Source: JBGAHD01 sp044226395 (GTDB taxonomy: Bacteria; Pseudomonadota; Gammaproteobacteria; Xanthomonadales; Ahniellaceae). From it: DNA of 64,000 nt. The notes under the pieces were generated by a model that saw only the letters and a list, made by a program, of their open reading frames with translations, did no database searches and had not been told where the DNA came from. The stretch's first letter is position 1. Every line of letters begins with the position of its first letter. This document shows positions 9,179 through 17,582 of this stretch, in pieces. Both the position numbers and the translations under genes were made by a program. The stretch spans positions 1,029,135 through 1,093,134 of the forward strand of contig JBGAHD010000003.1 in NCBI GenBank assembly GCA_044226395.1, in the 5' to 3' direction.

Positions 9179-9904
9179 ATGGACGCCAAGCCGCACAGTC
9201 GCAACGCCACCGGACCCGAGCTGATCTGGCTCGGCGAGCAAGCCCTCGAAGTGCGCTTCGGCGCGCGCATCGCCGTGGACATCAACGCGCGCGCGCAACG
9301 CGCCGCGCGCGTGTTGTCGGCGGCGCGCCTGACCGGCGTGGTCGACGTGGTGCCGACCTATGCCGGCGTGGGCCTGGTGCTGCACGATCGCAGCCGCTTG
9401 TCCTATGACGAAATGGAACGCCGCGTGCGCGAGTTGTTGGCCGACGATCGCGACGTCGATGCCATGCCCGTGCGCGTGGTGCGCATTCCCGTCGCTTATG
9501 GCGGTGAAGAAGGCACGGATCTGACCGAAGCCGCGCAGGCTTGCGGCATCAGCGAGCAGGAACTTATCGCGCGACATACGGCCGCGCAATACACCGTGGC
9601 CATGCTGGGGTTTCAGCCGGGCTTTCCGTATCTGATCGGCCTCGACGCCGGCCTGCATCTGCCGCGACGCGCGACGCCGCGACCGCGCGTGCCCGCGGGT
9701 TCGGTCGCGATCGGTGGCGCGCAGACAGGCATTTATCCTTCGGCGTCGCCGGGCGGTTGGCATGTGATCGGACGCACGTCGGCGCGCTTGTTCGACCCCA
9801 CGCGCGATCCACCGGCCTTGCTGGCGCCGGGCGATGTCGTGCGGTTTTTCGCGGTCGGCGCGGGCGAATTGGCGCGCGCGCGCGTGGAGGTGAACGATGC
9901 TTGA
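9179..9904 (+). CDS. pxpB: 5-oxoprolinase subunit PxpB
   Basis: PxpB is a subunit of the ATP-dependent 5-oxoprolinase PxpABC, which hydrolyses 5-oxo-L-proline to L-glutamate in the cytoplasm. The 241-residue protein is of the former allophanate hydrolase subunit 1 (KipI-like) family: V-P-V-A-Y-G-G-E-E-G-T-D, then G-F-Q-P-G-F-P-Y-L and the P-R-V-P-A-G-S-V-A-I-G motif followed by G-Q-T-G/T-G-I-Y-P-like residues. It overlaps pxpC by 8 bases. pxpA lies 3 kb downstream on the same strand after two opposite-strand genes. KipI-like roles in signalling are an alternative, but the complete pxpABC set nearby favours oxoprolinase. Confidence 0.92.
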   Translation: MDAKPHSRNATGPELIWLGEQALEVRFGARIAVDINARAQRAARVLSAARLTGVVDVVPTYAGVGLVLHDRSRLSYDEMERRVRELLADDRDVDAMPVRVVRIPVAYGGEEGTDLTEAAQACGISEQELIARHTAAQYTVAMLGFQPGFPYLIGLDAGLHLPRRATPRPRVPAGSVAIGGAQTGIYPSASPGGWHVIGRTSARLFDPTRDPPALLAPGDVVRFFAVGAGELARARVEVNDA

Positions 9905-10898
9905 GGTGCTAGCGCCGGGCATGCTGACCACGGTGCAGGATCTCGGTCGCTCGGGCTATCGCCATCTCGGCGTGACCGGTGGCGGCGCGGCGGATCGCGA
10001 TGCGCTGGCCGTGGCCAATCGACTCGTGGGCAATTCGCCGAGCGCGGCGGGGTTGGAAGCGACGTTGTCGGGTCCAACGCTGCGCATGCGCGCGCCAGGT
10101 CTGCTCGCGGTGACGGGCGCCGTGTGCGAGGTCACGTGCAATGGCCGACCGCTGCCGATGTGGCGAGCGCTCGCGGTCGATCGCGGCGCCGAAATCGTGA
10201 TCGGTCGCGCCACGCGTGGCGCGCGTATCTACGTCGCGGTGTCGGGTGGTGTCGACGTGCCGGAGATTCTCGGCAGTCGCAGCACCGATCTGCGTGGTGG
10301 CTTCGGGGGCTTGCAAGGCCGAGCATTGCGCGCGGGCGATCGTCTGCGTGTCGGCAAGGCCGATCCGCGCGCGGCGCGCGAATTGCTTGAGGCCGTGATC
10401 AGCGGTCGCCAGGTCGCGCGACCTGCGCCGTGGTACGTCACGCCCACCGAAGACTTGCGCGGCGAGATCGCGCTGCTGCACCTGCTGTTCGGGCCCGAGG
10501 CGATCATGCTCGATCCGCGCGCGCTTCGCATTCTGCGCGATGGCACCTGGATCATGGGCGCCGACAGCGATCGCATGGGCCTGCGCTTCGATGGCCCCAA
10601 GCTGCCGCTGGCTTCGCGGCGCGAACTGGTGTCGAGCATCGTGTTGCCCGGCACGGTGCAATTGCCGCCCGATGGTCAGCCCGTGTTGCTGGGTGTCGAC
10701 GCGCAGACGGTCGGTGGTTACATGCGCATCGCGCAAGTGATGCGCGCCGACATGGGTCGCGCGATGCAATTGCGGCCCGGCGAATGCGTGCGCCCCGTGC
10801 TCGTGACGCAAGATGCCGCCGACAGCGCGCGGCGCATGCGTCGGCAGGAGTTGGCGCGCATGGCCGAGGCGATTCGCTATCGCCTCGGCACGGGTTAG
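9897..10898 (+). CDS. pxpC: 5-oxoprolinase subunit PxpC
   Basis: PxpC belongs to the biotin-dependent carboxyltransferase-like (KipA / allophanate hydrolase subunit 2) family. Visible family motifs are T-T-V-Q-D-L-G-R-S-G-Y near the N-terminus, the Y-V-A-V-S-G-G-V-D-V-P segment with S-R-S-T-D-L, and the C-terminal G-Q-P-V-L-L-G-V-D-A-Q-T-V-G-G-Y. The 333-residue length is typical. The 8-base overlap with pxpB suggests coupled translation and a 1:1 complex. A short hairpin separates it from the convergent reductase-like gene. Confidence 0.92.
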   Translation: MLEVLAPGMLTTVQDLGRSGYRHLGVTGGGAADRDALAVANRLVGNSPSAAGLEATLSGPTLRMRAPGLLAVTGAVCEVTCNGRPLPMWRALAVDRGAEIVIGRATRGARIYVAVSGGVDVPEILGSRSTDLRGGFGGLQGRALRAGDRLRVGKADPRAARELLEAVISGRQVARPAPWYVTPTEDLRGEIALLHLLFGPEAIMLDPRALRILRDGTWIMGADSDRMGLRFDGPKLPLASRRELVSSIVLPGTVQLPPDGQPVLLGVDAQTVGGYMRIAQVMRADMGRAMQLRPGECVRPVLVTQDAADSARRMRRQELARMAEAIRYRLGTG

Positions 10899-10919
10899 AC
10901 GCGAGTTCATCGCGCGCGA

Positions 10920-10936
10920 CGCGGCTTGACGCCGCG
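10920..10936. terminator. Small hairpin between pxpC and the convergent gene
   Basis: CGCGGC / GCCGCG form a 6-bp stem around TTGAC. There is no T-tract. This is weak evidence for a shared transcript end. Confidence 0.3.
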
Positions 10937-10940
10937 CGCT

Positions 10941-11960
10941 TCACGCGTCGAACGTCACCTGCAAGCCTTCGTCCGCGAGTGAAGTCAGAAACTCGCGCGC
11001 CGGCAAGGCTTCGCCCGCGGCCAGCGCACCCAGGCCTTTAACGCGACAGTCGAGCACGCGTGTCATCGCGGCCACGATCAAGGGCGCGGTGATGGCGTAG
11101 ATGTCGCGACCTTCGGCGCGCGCTCGACGCTCCTCGCCACCGCGACGTGCGCGGGCTTCGATCACGAAACGTTGCGCGGAACGGCCATGTTCATCGACCG
11201 CGACTGGCGCGGGCGTGGCTTCATCGCGGATATCGCGCAGCGGCGCGAGATTCATGTACGACGCCACACGCGCGCAGCGCAGATGGCGCGCGATCAGCAC
11301 GATCTCCGAGAGATTGACCATCACCGCCTCGCGCGCGCCTAGCCACTCGGGGAAGCGCCAGCCGCGCGTGGGCGCGGGATCGAGCTGCACGCGTGGCGCG
11401 CCATCGTCGATGTACCAGCGACGCCAGTGATTGCGGCGACCTGTTTTGCGCGTGCCCTCCGTCGGATGCCAGCTATCGAGGCCGACCGCGAGATCGATCG
11501 CATCGGCGTGCAGCCAATCGGCCATCGCCGCGGTCGCCAGCAGATCGCCAAGCGCGCCATAGAACGCGATCGCGGGCAGGGCAATGATGCCGGCGTCGCG
11601 CGCGCGATCGCCCAGACGATCGAACACGGCGAAGGCCGCGCGTTGTTCCGCCGCCGTGTCGAGATACGCGATGCGCGCGCGGATCGCGGCCGACATCACC
11701 GCCATCGCCGTGTCGAGGAATGGCCCGGCCGCGTTGATCACGGCGCGCGTGCCGGCGAGTGCGCGATCGAGTGAGGCCGCGTCGTCGATGGTGGCGACGC
11801 GTGTTTCGAGCCCGGGCCAGGTTTGCGTCAGCGCATGCAGACGCGTGGCGTCACGTCCACAGGCGATGGGCGTCCAGCCTTCGCGCAGCAGTTGCGCGAG
11901 GATGAAGCGTCCCGTGTGGCCGTAAGCGCCATACACCGCGATCGAACCGCGCTCGCTCAT
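10941..11960 (-). CDS. Saccharopine dehydrogenase-like NAD(P)-binding protein
   Basis: The 339-residue protein begins with a Rossmann motif I-A-V-Y-G-A-Y-G-H-T-G-R-F, as in trans-acting enoyl reductase / saccharopine dehydrogenase NADP-binding domains, followed by I-N-A-A-G-P-F and Y-L-D-T-A-A-E-Q. These make it an oxidoreductase of that superfamily with unknown substrate. The start at 11960 overlaps the stop of the upstream alpha/beta hydrolase as ATGA, so the two genes are translated together. The longer open frame upstream is only the shadow of that hydrolase. The pair sits inside the oxoproline cluster on the other strand. Confidence 0.75.
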   Translation of the reverse strand: MSERGSIAVYGAYGHTGRFILAQLLREGWTPIACGRDATRLHALTQTWPGLETRVATIDDAASLDRALAGTRAVINAAGPFLDTAMAVMSAAIRARIAYLDTAAEQRAAFAVFDRLGDRARDAGIIALPAIAFYGALGDLLATAAMADWLHADAIDLAVGLDSWHPTEGTRKTGRRNHWRRWYIDDGAPRVQLDPAPTRGWRFPEWLGAREAVMVNLSEIVLIARHLRCARVASYMNLAPLRDIRDEATPAPVAVDEHGRSAQRFVIEARARRGGEERRARAEGRDIYAITAPLIVAAMTRVLDCRVKGLGALAAGEALPAREFLTSLADEGLQVTFDA

Positions 11961-12892
11961 CGCGTCACCGCCTTCGCATGGTCGTCGCGCGTGGGCGTGT
12001 CGAGACGCGCGCCGGCATCGCCGACGGCTTGCCAATGCGCGCGCAGTTCGCGATTGAACTCGGCCGCGCGTTCCTCGGGGAAGAACAGGCGCGCGCCTTC
12101 GAAGTCCACGCGTCGCGTCGTGCCCGGAATGGTCCGCGCCAGCCAGCGCGACCATTCCAGCGGAAAGTAGACATCGTCCGTGCCCCAGGCGATCAAGGTC
12201 GGCACGCGCAGGTGCCGCAGCGCGTCGTCGATCGCCAGCGTGTGGCGGCAATCGAAGGCGTTGACGAAGTGTTCGAGCTCGGCCAAGCGCTGCGGCGATT
12301 CGATGAAAGGCCGCAAGTAGGTCGCTATGGTCGCGTCGCTGACCGCCTCAGGTTTCTCGTAGGCGGGCGCGAGCGCGGCACGGTACACGGTCTTGTCGTC
12401 CCACATCGCGCGCAAGGTCTTGCCCAGGCCGCCGGCCGCGACCATCGCGACGAAACCGGCGAAGGCCTCGGGCGGCCAATTGTCGTGCGTATCGCAGTTG
12501 GTCAGGGTGAGGCTGCGCAGATACTGCGGATAAAGCGCGGCGAAGATCTGGCAGATGCCGCCGCCGGAATCGTTGCCGACCAGATCGATGCGTTCGATCC
12601 CGAGCGCGTCGAGAAACTGCGCGAGCATGCGCGCGTTGTCGGTGACCGTGTGCGTGCTGTCGGCGGCCGCTTGCGTGTGGCCGTGCGCGAGCAGGTCGAT
12701 GGCGATGCAGCGGCGCGTGCCGCCGAGTTCGGCCAATTGCTGGCGCCACAGAAAGCCATTGAGCAAAACGCCATGCACGAACAGCGCGACCGGCCCGTCG
12801 CCGTGCTCGACATAAGCGATGCGGCCCGAGGGCGTGTCGACGAACTGGGGATGGGCGAAGGCGTGCTGGGGGTCGAAGGGTCGCGCGGGCAT
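11957..12892 (-). CDS. Alpha/beta hydrolase, Asp-nucleophile type
   Basis: The fold is clear: an oxyanion segment F-V-H-G-V-L-L-N, then the nucleophile elbow V-G-N-D-S-G-G-G, whose G-N-D-S-G has Asp where esterases carry Ser. That resembles haloalkane dehalogenases and epoxide hydrolases. A W-G-T-D-D-V-Y-F-P acid loop follows. At the position of the catalytic His the protein reads G-A-R-L-F-F-P-E-E, with no His. The 311-residue length is normal. The substrate is unknown; a hydrolytic mechanism stopping at the ester, or a non-catalytic role, is possible. It is the first gene of a two-gene operon with the saccharopine dehydrogenase-like gene. Confidence 0.75.
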   Translation of the reverse strand: MPARPFDPQHAFAHPQFVDTPSGRIAYVEHGDGPVALFVHGVLLNGFLWRQQLAELGGTRRCIAIDLLAHGHTQAAADSTHTVTDNARMLAQFLDALGIERIDLVGNDSGGGICQIFAALYPQYLRSLTLTNCDTHDNWPPEAFAGFVAMVAAGGLGKTLRAMWDDKTVYRAALAPAYEKPEAVSDATIATYLRPFIESPQRLAELEHFVNAFDCRHTLAIDDALRHLRVPTLIAWGTDDVYFPLEWSRWLARTIPGTTRRVDFEGARLFFPEERAAEFNRELRAHWQAVGDAGARLDTPTRDDHAKAVTR

Positions 12893-13050
12893 GGTGGGTG
12901 TCCTGAAAATTGCGGGGTCTCGCCGATCGCGAGGGACGGGATCAGACCATCGCGGCCCGGGCGGTGGCTTTCGGATTCTTTAGCGACTGGCGCCGGCGCG
13001 CCGCGCGACCACGACCGTCGCGACCCATGCCCAAGGCGCGCGCCTGGCGC

Positions 13051-13062
13051 TACAGTAGGCGC
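13051..13062 (+). promoter_or_regulatory. Candidate -10 element giving a leaderless pxpA transcript
   Basis: TACAGT at 13051-13056 is followed after exactly six bases by the pxpA ATG, the same geometry as upstream of pxpB. No Shine-Dalgarno is visible. Confidence 0.35.
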
Positions 13063-13839
13063 ATGCACGCGCGCGCCATCGACCTCAATTGCGACATGGG
13101 CGAATCCTTCGGCGCCTGGACGATGGGCCAGGACGAAGCGGTGATGCCCCTGATCAGCTCGGCCAACATTGCCTGCGGTTTTCATGCGGGCGACCCCGAA
13201 GTGATGCGCCGCAGCGCGCGACTGGCCAAGGCGCACGGCGTGGCGATCGGCGCGCATGTTTCGCTGCCGGATTTGCAAGGCTTCGGACGCCGCGAGATGC
13301 GCGTCACGCCGTCCGAGGCCTATGCCTTCACGCTGTATCAGCTCGGTGCCTTGATCGCGATCGCGCGCGCGGAGGGCCTGCGCGTGCATCACCTCAAGCC
13401 GCATGGCGCCTTGTACAACATGGCCGCGCGCGATGACGCGCTGTCGGAAGCCATCGCGCATGCCACGCGCGATGTCGACGCCGACATCGTGCTCTATGGC
13501 CTGGCCGGCAGCGCCTTGCCGCGCGCGGGGCTGGCCGCGGGTCTGCGCGTCGCGCATGAGGCCTTCGCCGATCGTCGTTACGAATCGGATGGCTCGCTCA
13601 CGCCGCGTCGCGAAGCCGATGCCGTGATTCATCACCCCGAGGTCGCGGCGCGGCAAGTGCTCGATCTGCTGGCCACGGGCGAAGTCGTGTCGCGTCAGGG
13701 CGAACGCTTGCGCGTGCCTTGCGACACGGTGTGCTTGCACGGCGATCGCGCCGATGCCGCCGATTTCGCGCGCGTGCTGCGCGCGCGCATCGAGGCCGCG
13801 GGCATCGTCGTTCGCGCGGTGACGGGGGATCGCGGTTGA
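13063..13839 (+). CDS. pxpA: 5-oxoprolinase subunit PxpA
   Basis: PxpA (LamB/YcsF family) is the catalytic partner of PxpBC in conversion of 5-oxoproline to glutamate. The 258-residue protein opens with the family hallmark D-L-N-C-D-M-G-E-S-F-G, followed by S-S-A-N-I-A-C-G-F-H-A-G-D, H-L-K-P-H-G-A-L-Y-N and V-C-L-H-G-D near the end. The start at 13063 is the only one that fits this conserved N-terminus. The stop overlaps the TTG start of the DUF969 gene (TTGA). It is separated from pxpBC by two antisense genes, which is unusual because the three subunits are often contiguous. Confidence 0.93.
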   Translation: MHARAIDLNCDMGESFGAWTMGQDEAVMPLISSANIACGFHAGDPEVMRRSARLAKAHGVAIGAHVSLPDLQGFGRREMRVTPSEAYAFTLYQLGALIAIARAEGLRVHHLKPHGALYNMAARDDALSEAIAHATRDVDADIVLYGLAGSALPRAGLAAGLRVAHEAFADRRYESDGSLTPRREADAVIHHPEVAARQVLDLLATGEVVSRQGERLRVPCDTVCLHGDRADAADFARVLRARIEAAGIVVRAVTGDRG

Positions 13840-14537
13840 ATCTCTGGCCCTTGCTCGGCGTCGTGGTGATCGTGCTCGGCTTCGCCGCGCGTTTGAACGC
13901 GGTGCTGGTCGTGGTGACCGCGGGCATCGTCACGGGGCTCGTGGTGAACATGCCCTTGCTCAAGATTCTCGAAGTGATGGGCGCGGCGCTCATCAACAGT
14001 CGCCTCATCTTGATCATCTTGCTGACCTTGCCAGTGATCGGCTTGCTGGAACGGCATGGGCTGCGCGAGCAGGCGCGTCTGTGGGTGTCGCGCCTGCATG
14101 ACTTGAGCACGCCACGTTTGTTGATGGCTTATCAGGCCTTGCGTCAACTCGCGGCCATGATCGGGCTGACGAGTCTCGGTGGTCATCCGCAAACCGTGCG
14201 GCCCTTGCTGGTGCCGATGGCCGAGGCCACGGCCGAGCGCACGCACGGGCGTTTGCCCGAAGCCGTGCGTCAGCGTCTGGCGGCCCTGTGCGCGGCGACG
14301 GACAACGTTGGTTTGTTCTTTGGCGAGGACGTGTTCTTCGCGTTCGGCGCGGTGCTTTTGATGCAGGTGTTTCTCGCGGGGCAGGGCATCACGGTCGATA
14401 CCTGGGCGATCGCGTTGTGGGGCTTGCCCACGGCGTTGTGCGCGTACGTGATTCACGCGGCGCGCGTGTCGCGGCTCGATCGGCGCATGGCCGCGGAAAT
14501 CGCGGCGATGGCGGCGCGGGCGAAGTCGTCGACATGA
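13836..14537 (+). CDS. DUF969 membrane protein, candidate 5-oxoproline transporter subunit
   Basis: The 233-residue integral membrane protein matches the DUF969 family: an N-terminal helix N-L-W-P-L-L-G-V-V-V-I, further helices with L-L-T-L-P-V-I-G-L-L-E-R-H-G-L, and the conserved T-S-L-G-G-H-P-Q-T-V-R-P-L segment. The start is a TTG overlapping the pxpA stop, with GGGGGA upstream, because no ATG gives the family N-terminus. DUF969 and DUF979 are normally adjacent and often next to pcp. The context suggests uptake of 5-oxoproline or pyroglutamyl peptides; this role is inferred, not shown. Confidence 0.8.
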   Translation: MNLWPLLGVVVIVLGFAARLNAVLVVVTAGIVTGLVVNMPLLKILEVMGAALINSRLILIILLTLPVIGLLERHGLREQARLWVSRLHDLSTPRLLMAYQALRQLAAMIGLTSLGGHPQTVRPLLVPMAEATAERTHGRLPEAVRQRLAALCAATDNVGLFFGEDVFFAFGAVLLMQVFLAGQGITVDTWAIALWGLPTALCAYVIHAARVSRLDRRMAAEIAAMAARAKSST

Positions 14538-15487
14538 CCGCGTTGACGCCGATCTATATCGTCGTCGGGCTGATGCCCCTGGCCCTGGCCTGGCGCGCGG
14601 CGCGCGATCCGGCGCGGCCGCGTCCCTTCGCGGCGGCGAGTTTCTGGGGATTGCTGGCGACGATCTTCATCGCCGGCGATTGGCTGCCGCCCGTGCTCGT
14701 GGGCGCGATGGTGGTCGTCATGGCCTTGCTCGCCGGCTTCGGCGGCGTGGTGCGACCGGCGGCGCGCGACGAGCGCGCGGCGCAGCGCGAGGCCGATGCA
14801 TGGCGCCTGGGCAATGCCTTGTTCGTGCCGGCCTTGTGCATTCCGCTGGTGACCGTGGTGTTCGTGATCGGGTTCAAGACGTGCGCGATGTTCGGATGGC
14901 CGCTGGTCGCCGAAAATCAGGTCACGCAGATTTCGCTCGCCGTGGGTTGCCTCGCGGGTTTGATCCTGGCGCTGAGCTACACGCGCGCCACGCCGCTGCA
15001 CGCGCTCAACGCCAGCGGCGATCTGCTCGACGCCATCGGCTGGGCGGTGGTGCTGCCGATCGTGCTCGCGGCGCTGGGCGCGGTGTTCACCGCCGCCGGC
15101 GCGGGCGAGGCCATCGCCGAGATCGTGTCGAAGCTCGTGCCCACCGACAATCGCCTGGCCTGCGTGCTCGCCTACGCGCTGGGCATGGCCGCGTTCACCA
15201 TGGTCATGGGCAATGCCTTCGCCGCGTTTCCGGTGATGACGGCGGGCATTGGTCTGCCCTTGCTGGTGGGACGTCATGGCGCGGACCCGGCCTCGATGTC
15301 GGCGCTGGGCATGCTGTCGGGCTACTGCGGCACCTTGATGACGCCGATGGCGGCGAACTTCAACATCGTGCCCGCCGCGCTGTTGGAATTGCGCGATCAG
15401 AACGCGGTGATCAAGGCTCAGGTGCCGACGGCACTGATGCTGTTGGCGTGCAATGTCGTGTTGATGTACTTCATCGTGTTTCGTTGA
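14534..15487 (+). CDS. DUF979 membrane protein, partner of DUF969
   Basis: The 317-residue protein is largely hydrophobic with about nine membrane segments and the DUF979-type stretches G-F-K-T-C-A-M-F-G-W-P and M-G-N-A-F-A-A-F-P-V-M-T, ending in S-G-Y-C-G-T-L-M-T-P-M-A-A-N-F-N. It overlaps the DUF969 gene as ATGA and precedes pcp by four bases. With DUF969 it probably forms one permease. The substrate is inferred from the flanking oxoprolinase and pyroglutamyl peptidase genes. Confidence 0.8.
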   Translation: MTALTPIYIVVGLMPLALAWRAARDPARPRPFAAASFWGLLATIFIAGDWLPPVLVGAMVVVMALLAGFGGVVRPAARDERAAQREADAWRLGNALFVPALCIPLVTVVFVIGFKTCAMFGWPLVAENQVTQISLAVGCLAGLILALSYTRATPLHALNASGDLLDAIGWAVVLPIVLAALGAVFTAAGAGEAIAEIVSKLVPTDNRLACVLAYALGMAAFTMVMGNAFAAFPVMTAGIGLPLLVGRHGADPASMSALGMLSGYCGTLMTPMAANFNIVPAALLELRDQNAVIKAQVPTALMLLACNVVLMYFIVFR

Positions 15488-15491
15488 GCCC

Positions 15492-16166
15492 ATGAACAAA
15501 CCCCGCGCGCGTCGCCAGCCACCGACGATCCTGATCACGGGTTTCGATCCTTTTGGCGGCGATACGCTCAATCCGTCGTGGGAAGCGGCGCGGCGTTTGC
15601 GTGGCGAGCGCATCGCGGGTCATCGCGTGAGCAGCGTGCTCGTGCCCACGCGCTTCGCCGATTGCGCCGAGGTGCTCTCGCGCGCGATTCGTCGGCACAA
15701 GCCCGAGGTCGTGTTGTGCGTGGGGCAGGCGGGCGGGCGCGCGTGCATCTCGATCGAGCGCGTGGCGATCAATGTCATCGACGCGCGCATCGCCGACAAC
15801 GCCGGCCTGCAACCAATCGACACGCCCGTGATCGCGGGCGCGCCGGCCGCGCACTTCACCACGCTGCCGATCAAGGCCATGGCGATGGCCCTGCGCGAGG
15901 CGAGCATTCCGGCCGAGATTTCCAACAGCGCCGGCACCTTCGTGTGCAATGCGCTGGCGTTTCATTTGGGCGAGATCATCGCGCGCGAGCGGCCGACGCT
16001 GCGCGGCGGCTTCATCCACATTCCCTATGTGCCGAGTCAGGTCACGGCCAAGCCGGGTCTGCCGAGCATGGCGCTCGACACCATCGTCGACGCCCTGCGC
16101 TTGTGCGCGAGAGTGGCCTTGACCCGCCGCGAGGACGACGCGCGCAGCGAAGGCCGCACGCACTAG
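15492..16166 (+). CDS. pcp: Pyroglutamyl-peptidase I
   Basis: Pcp is a cysteine peptidase that removes N-terminal pyroglutamate (5-oxoproline) from peptides. The 224-residue protein has the N-terminal G-F-D-P-F-G-G, the catalytic Cys in S-A-G-T-F-V-C-N, a Glu-containing G-Q-A-G-G-R segment upstream, and the late G-G-F-I-H-I-P-Y with the active-site His. It is the last gene of the pxpA-DUF969-DUF979-pcp run. Its product, 5-oxoproline, is the substrate of PxpABC, so the operon is a closed pathway from peptide to glutamate. Confidence 0.92.
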   Translation: MNKPRARRQPPTILITGFDPFGGDTLNPSWEAARRLRGERIAGHRVSSVLVPTRFADCAEVLSRAIRRHKPEVVLCVGQAGGRACISIERVAINVIDARIADNAGLQPIDTPVIAGAPAAHFTTLPIKAMAMALREASIPAEISNSAGTFVCNALAFHLGEIIARERPTLRGGFIHIPYVPSQVTAKPGLPSMALDTIVDALRLCARVALTRREDDARSEGRTH

Positions 16167-16179
16167 CTTTGCGCGAACG

Positions 16180-16617
16180 CTAGGCGCGCGTCACGCCGCG
16201 ATGCCCGCGTCGCGCGGACACCACCACCGCGACCGTCGCCGCGAGCACTAGCCACCACCATGCGCCGTGCTCCAGCCGCAATCGGCCCATGATCAAGGCG
16301 AGTTCCGGGCCCATCATCACCAGGGCATCGCCAAAGCGCATGCCCATGCTCATCGCGATCACCGTGCCCGAATAAAGAATGCACGCGTAGACGGTGGCCA
16401 TCGCCAACAGGGCCAAGGTCAACGCCGCGCGCATCGCCGGATGCGCCAGGCCGCACCAGTCGGTCGCGACCACGGCCACGCCCGCCACCGGCAAGGCCAT
16501 CCACAAGGCCACGCCGCCGGTGAGCAAGGCCACCACCGACCACAGCGCGCCCGCGCACAACACCAGGAGAATGCCGCCAATGACGCCGAGCGTCGTCGAA
16601 ACCAAGGTCGCCTTCAT
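16180..16617 (-). CDS. Hypothetical membrane protein, four helices
   Basis: I do not recognise this 145-residue protein. It has four hydrophobic segments (about residues 5-28, 38-52, 63-85 and 120-137) and a basic C-terminus. The loop M-G-M-R-F-G-D-A-L-V-M-M-G-P-E-L is its most distinctive stretch. It converges on pcp and has no evident operon partner. Confidence 0.6.
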   Translation of the reverse strand: MKATLVSTTLGVIGGILLVLCAGALWSVVALLTGGVALWMALPVAGVAVVATDWCGLAHPAMRAALTLALLAMATVYACILYSGTVIAMSMGMRFGDALVMMGPELALIMGRLRLEHGAWWWLVLAATVAVVVSARRGHRGVTRA

Positions 16618-16760
16618 CCGCCGATTGTCGCCCAGGCCACCGACAATTGCGATGTGGCGGGGACGAACGCGGCGCGCGCGCCGGTGTTCGGCGCCACGGA
16701 TCGACGGGGCGCGATGAGGTCAGGCGATCGGTGGGCGAAGCATCAGCGCGACGTCGCGCG

Positions 16761-16789
16761 TCGCGTTGGTCGTTGTGTAGCCAACGCGA
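16761..16789 (-). terminator. Inverted repeat downstream of the PNPOx-family gene
   Basis: A perfect 9-bp inverted repeat TCGCGTTGG / CCAACGCGA with an 11-base loop lies in the 215-base gap after the flavin protein gene. No T-tract follows. It may mark the 3' end of that transcript; I see nothing else in the gap. Confidence 0.35.
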
Positions 16790-16832
16790 TGGCGACGATG
16801 CGTTAGCGTTGGAACGCGCGCGTCGCGGTCGA

Positions 16833-17480
16833 TCAACTCGACGCGCGAGCGGCCACGTAATCCGGCACGGCGATCCCCGCGGGCAAATCCTCCGCCGGCA
16901 CCGGCGCCGCGTAAGTCACGGCCATCGGCAGCACGCCGGCCCAGGCGCGCGAGCTCAGATCATCGGGATGATCCTTCGGTCCGCCGTCGCGGCGCTTGGC
17001 GCTGATGTCCTCGATCGCGAGGCGCAGCAGGCTCGTCGCCGCCATCTCCTGCGCGTCGGCGGCGCGCGTGTCGGCCGCGCGGCCGGGAATGATGCTGTCG
17101 ACGAAGCGATGAAACGCCGCCGCTTTCTCGACCGGATCGTCGACCACGGTCGCGGTGCCGAACACCACCACCGAGCGATAGTTCACCGAGTGATGAAAGT
17201 GCGAGCGCGCCAGCACGATGCCGTCGACATGCGTCACCGTCACGCAGCACGGCACGCCGGCGCCGAGCGTGGTCATCAGGCGACTGGCGATCGAGCCGTG
17301 CAGCAGCAAGGTATCGCCTTCGCGCGCGTACAGCATGGGAATGACGAAGGGCTGGCCGTCGACCGCGAAGCCCACGTGCGCCATCCAGGCCGCGTCGAGC
17401 ATCGCGTAGGCATCGGCGCGATCGTAGCTCGCGCGATCGGCGACGCGACGCACCTCGTGGCGGGCGCGAATCTTGGCCAT
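16833..17480 (-). CDS. Pyridoxamine 5'-phosphate oxidase family (flavin-nucleotide-binding) protein
   Basis: The 215-residue protein matches the Pyridox_ox_2 split-barrel family: an N-terminal helix with R-R-V-A-D-R-A-S-Y-D-R-A, then A-H-V-G-F-A-V-D-G-Q-P, Y-A-R-E-G-D-T-L-L-L-H-G-S and the H-Y-S-V-N-Y-R-S-V-V-V-F-G-like segment (here H-H-S-V-N-Y-R-S). It should bind FMN; members act on flavin nucleotides or are nitroreductase-like, and are not proven B6 enzymes. An AGGAAA site precedes the start. It is divergent from a MocR/PdxR-type regulator at about 100 bases, which probably controls it. Confidence 0.8.
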   Translation of the reverse strand: MAKIRARHEVRRVADRASYDRADAYAMLDAAWMAHVGFAVDGQPFVIPMLYAREGDTLLLHGSIASRLMTTLGAGVPCCVTVTHVDGIVLARSHFHHSVNYRSVVVFGTATVVDDPVEKAAAFHRFVDSIIPGRAADTRAADAQEMAATSLLRLAIEDISAKRRDGGPKDHPDDLSSRAWAGVLPMAVTYAAPVPAEDLPAGIAVPDYVAARASS

Positions 17481-17582
17481 GGCGTTTTCCTGACGAAGGG
17501 GACCGCGAGCAGCCTAGCGCCGACCATGGCCCCCTCCGAGTACCGCTTTCTGCGACAATTCCGGGGCCATTGCGGAGCCGCC

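Noticed and set aside
12000..12251. Extended saccharopine dehydrogenase-like frame to 12251
   Set aside because: The added residues are a shadow of the alpha/beta hydrolase; the Rossmann motif begins right after the ATG at 11960.
16647..17582. Long N-terminal extension of the MocR-type regulator
   Set aside because: It is antisense to the PNPOx-family gene and has biased Arg/His content typical of shadow frames.
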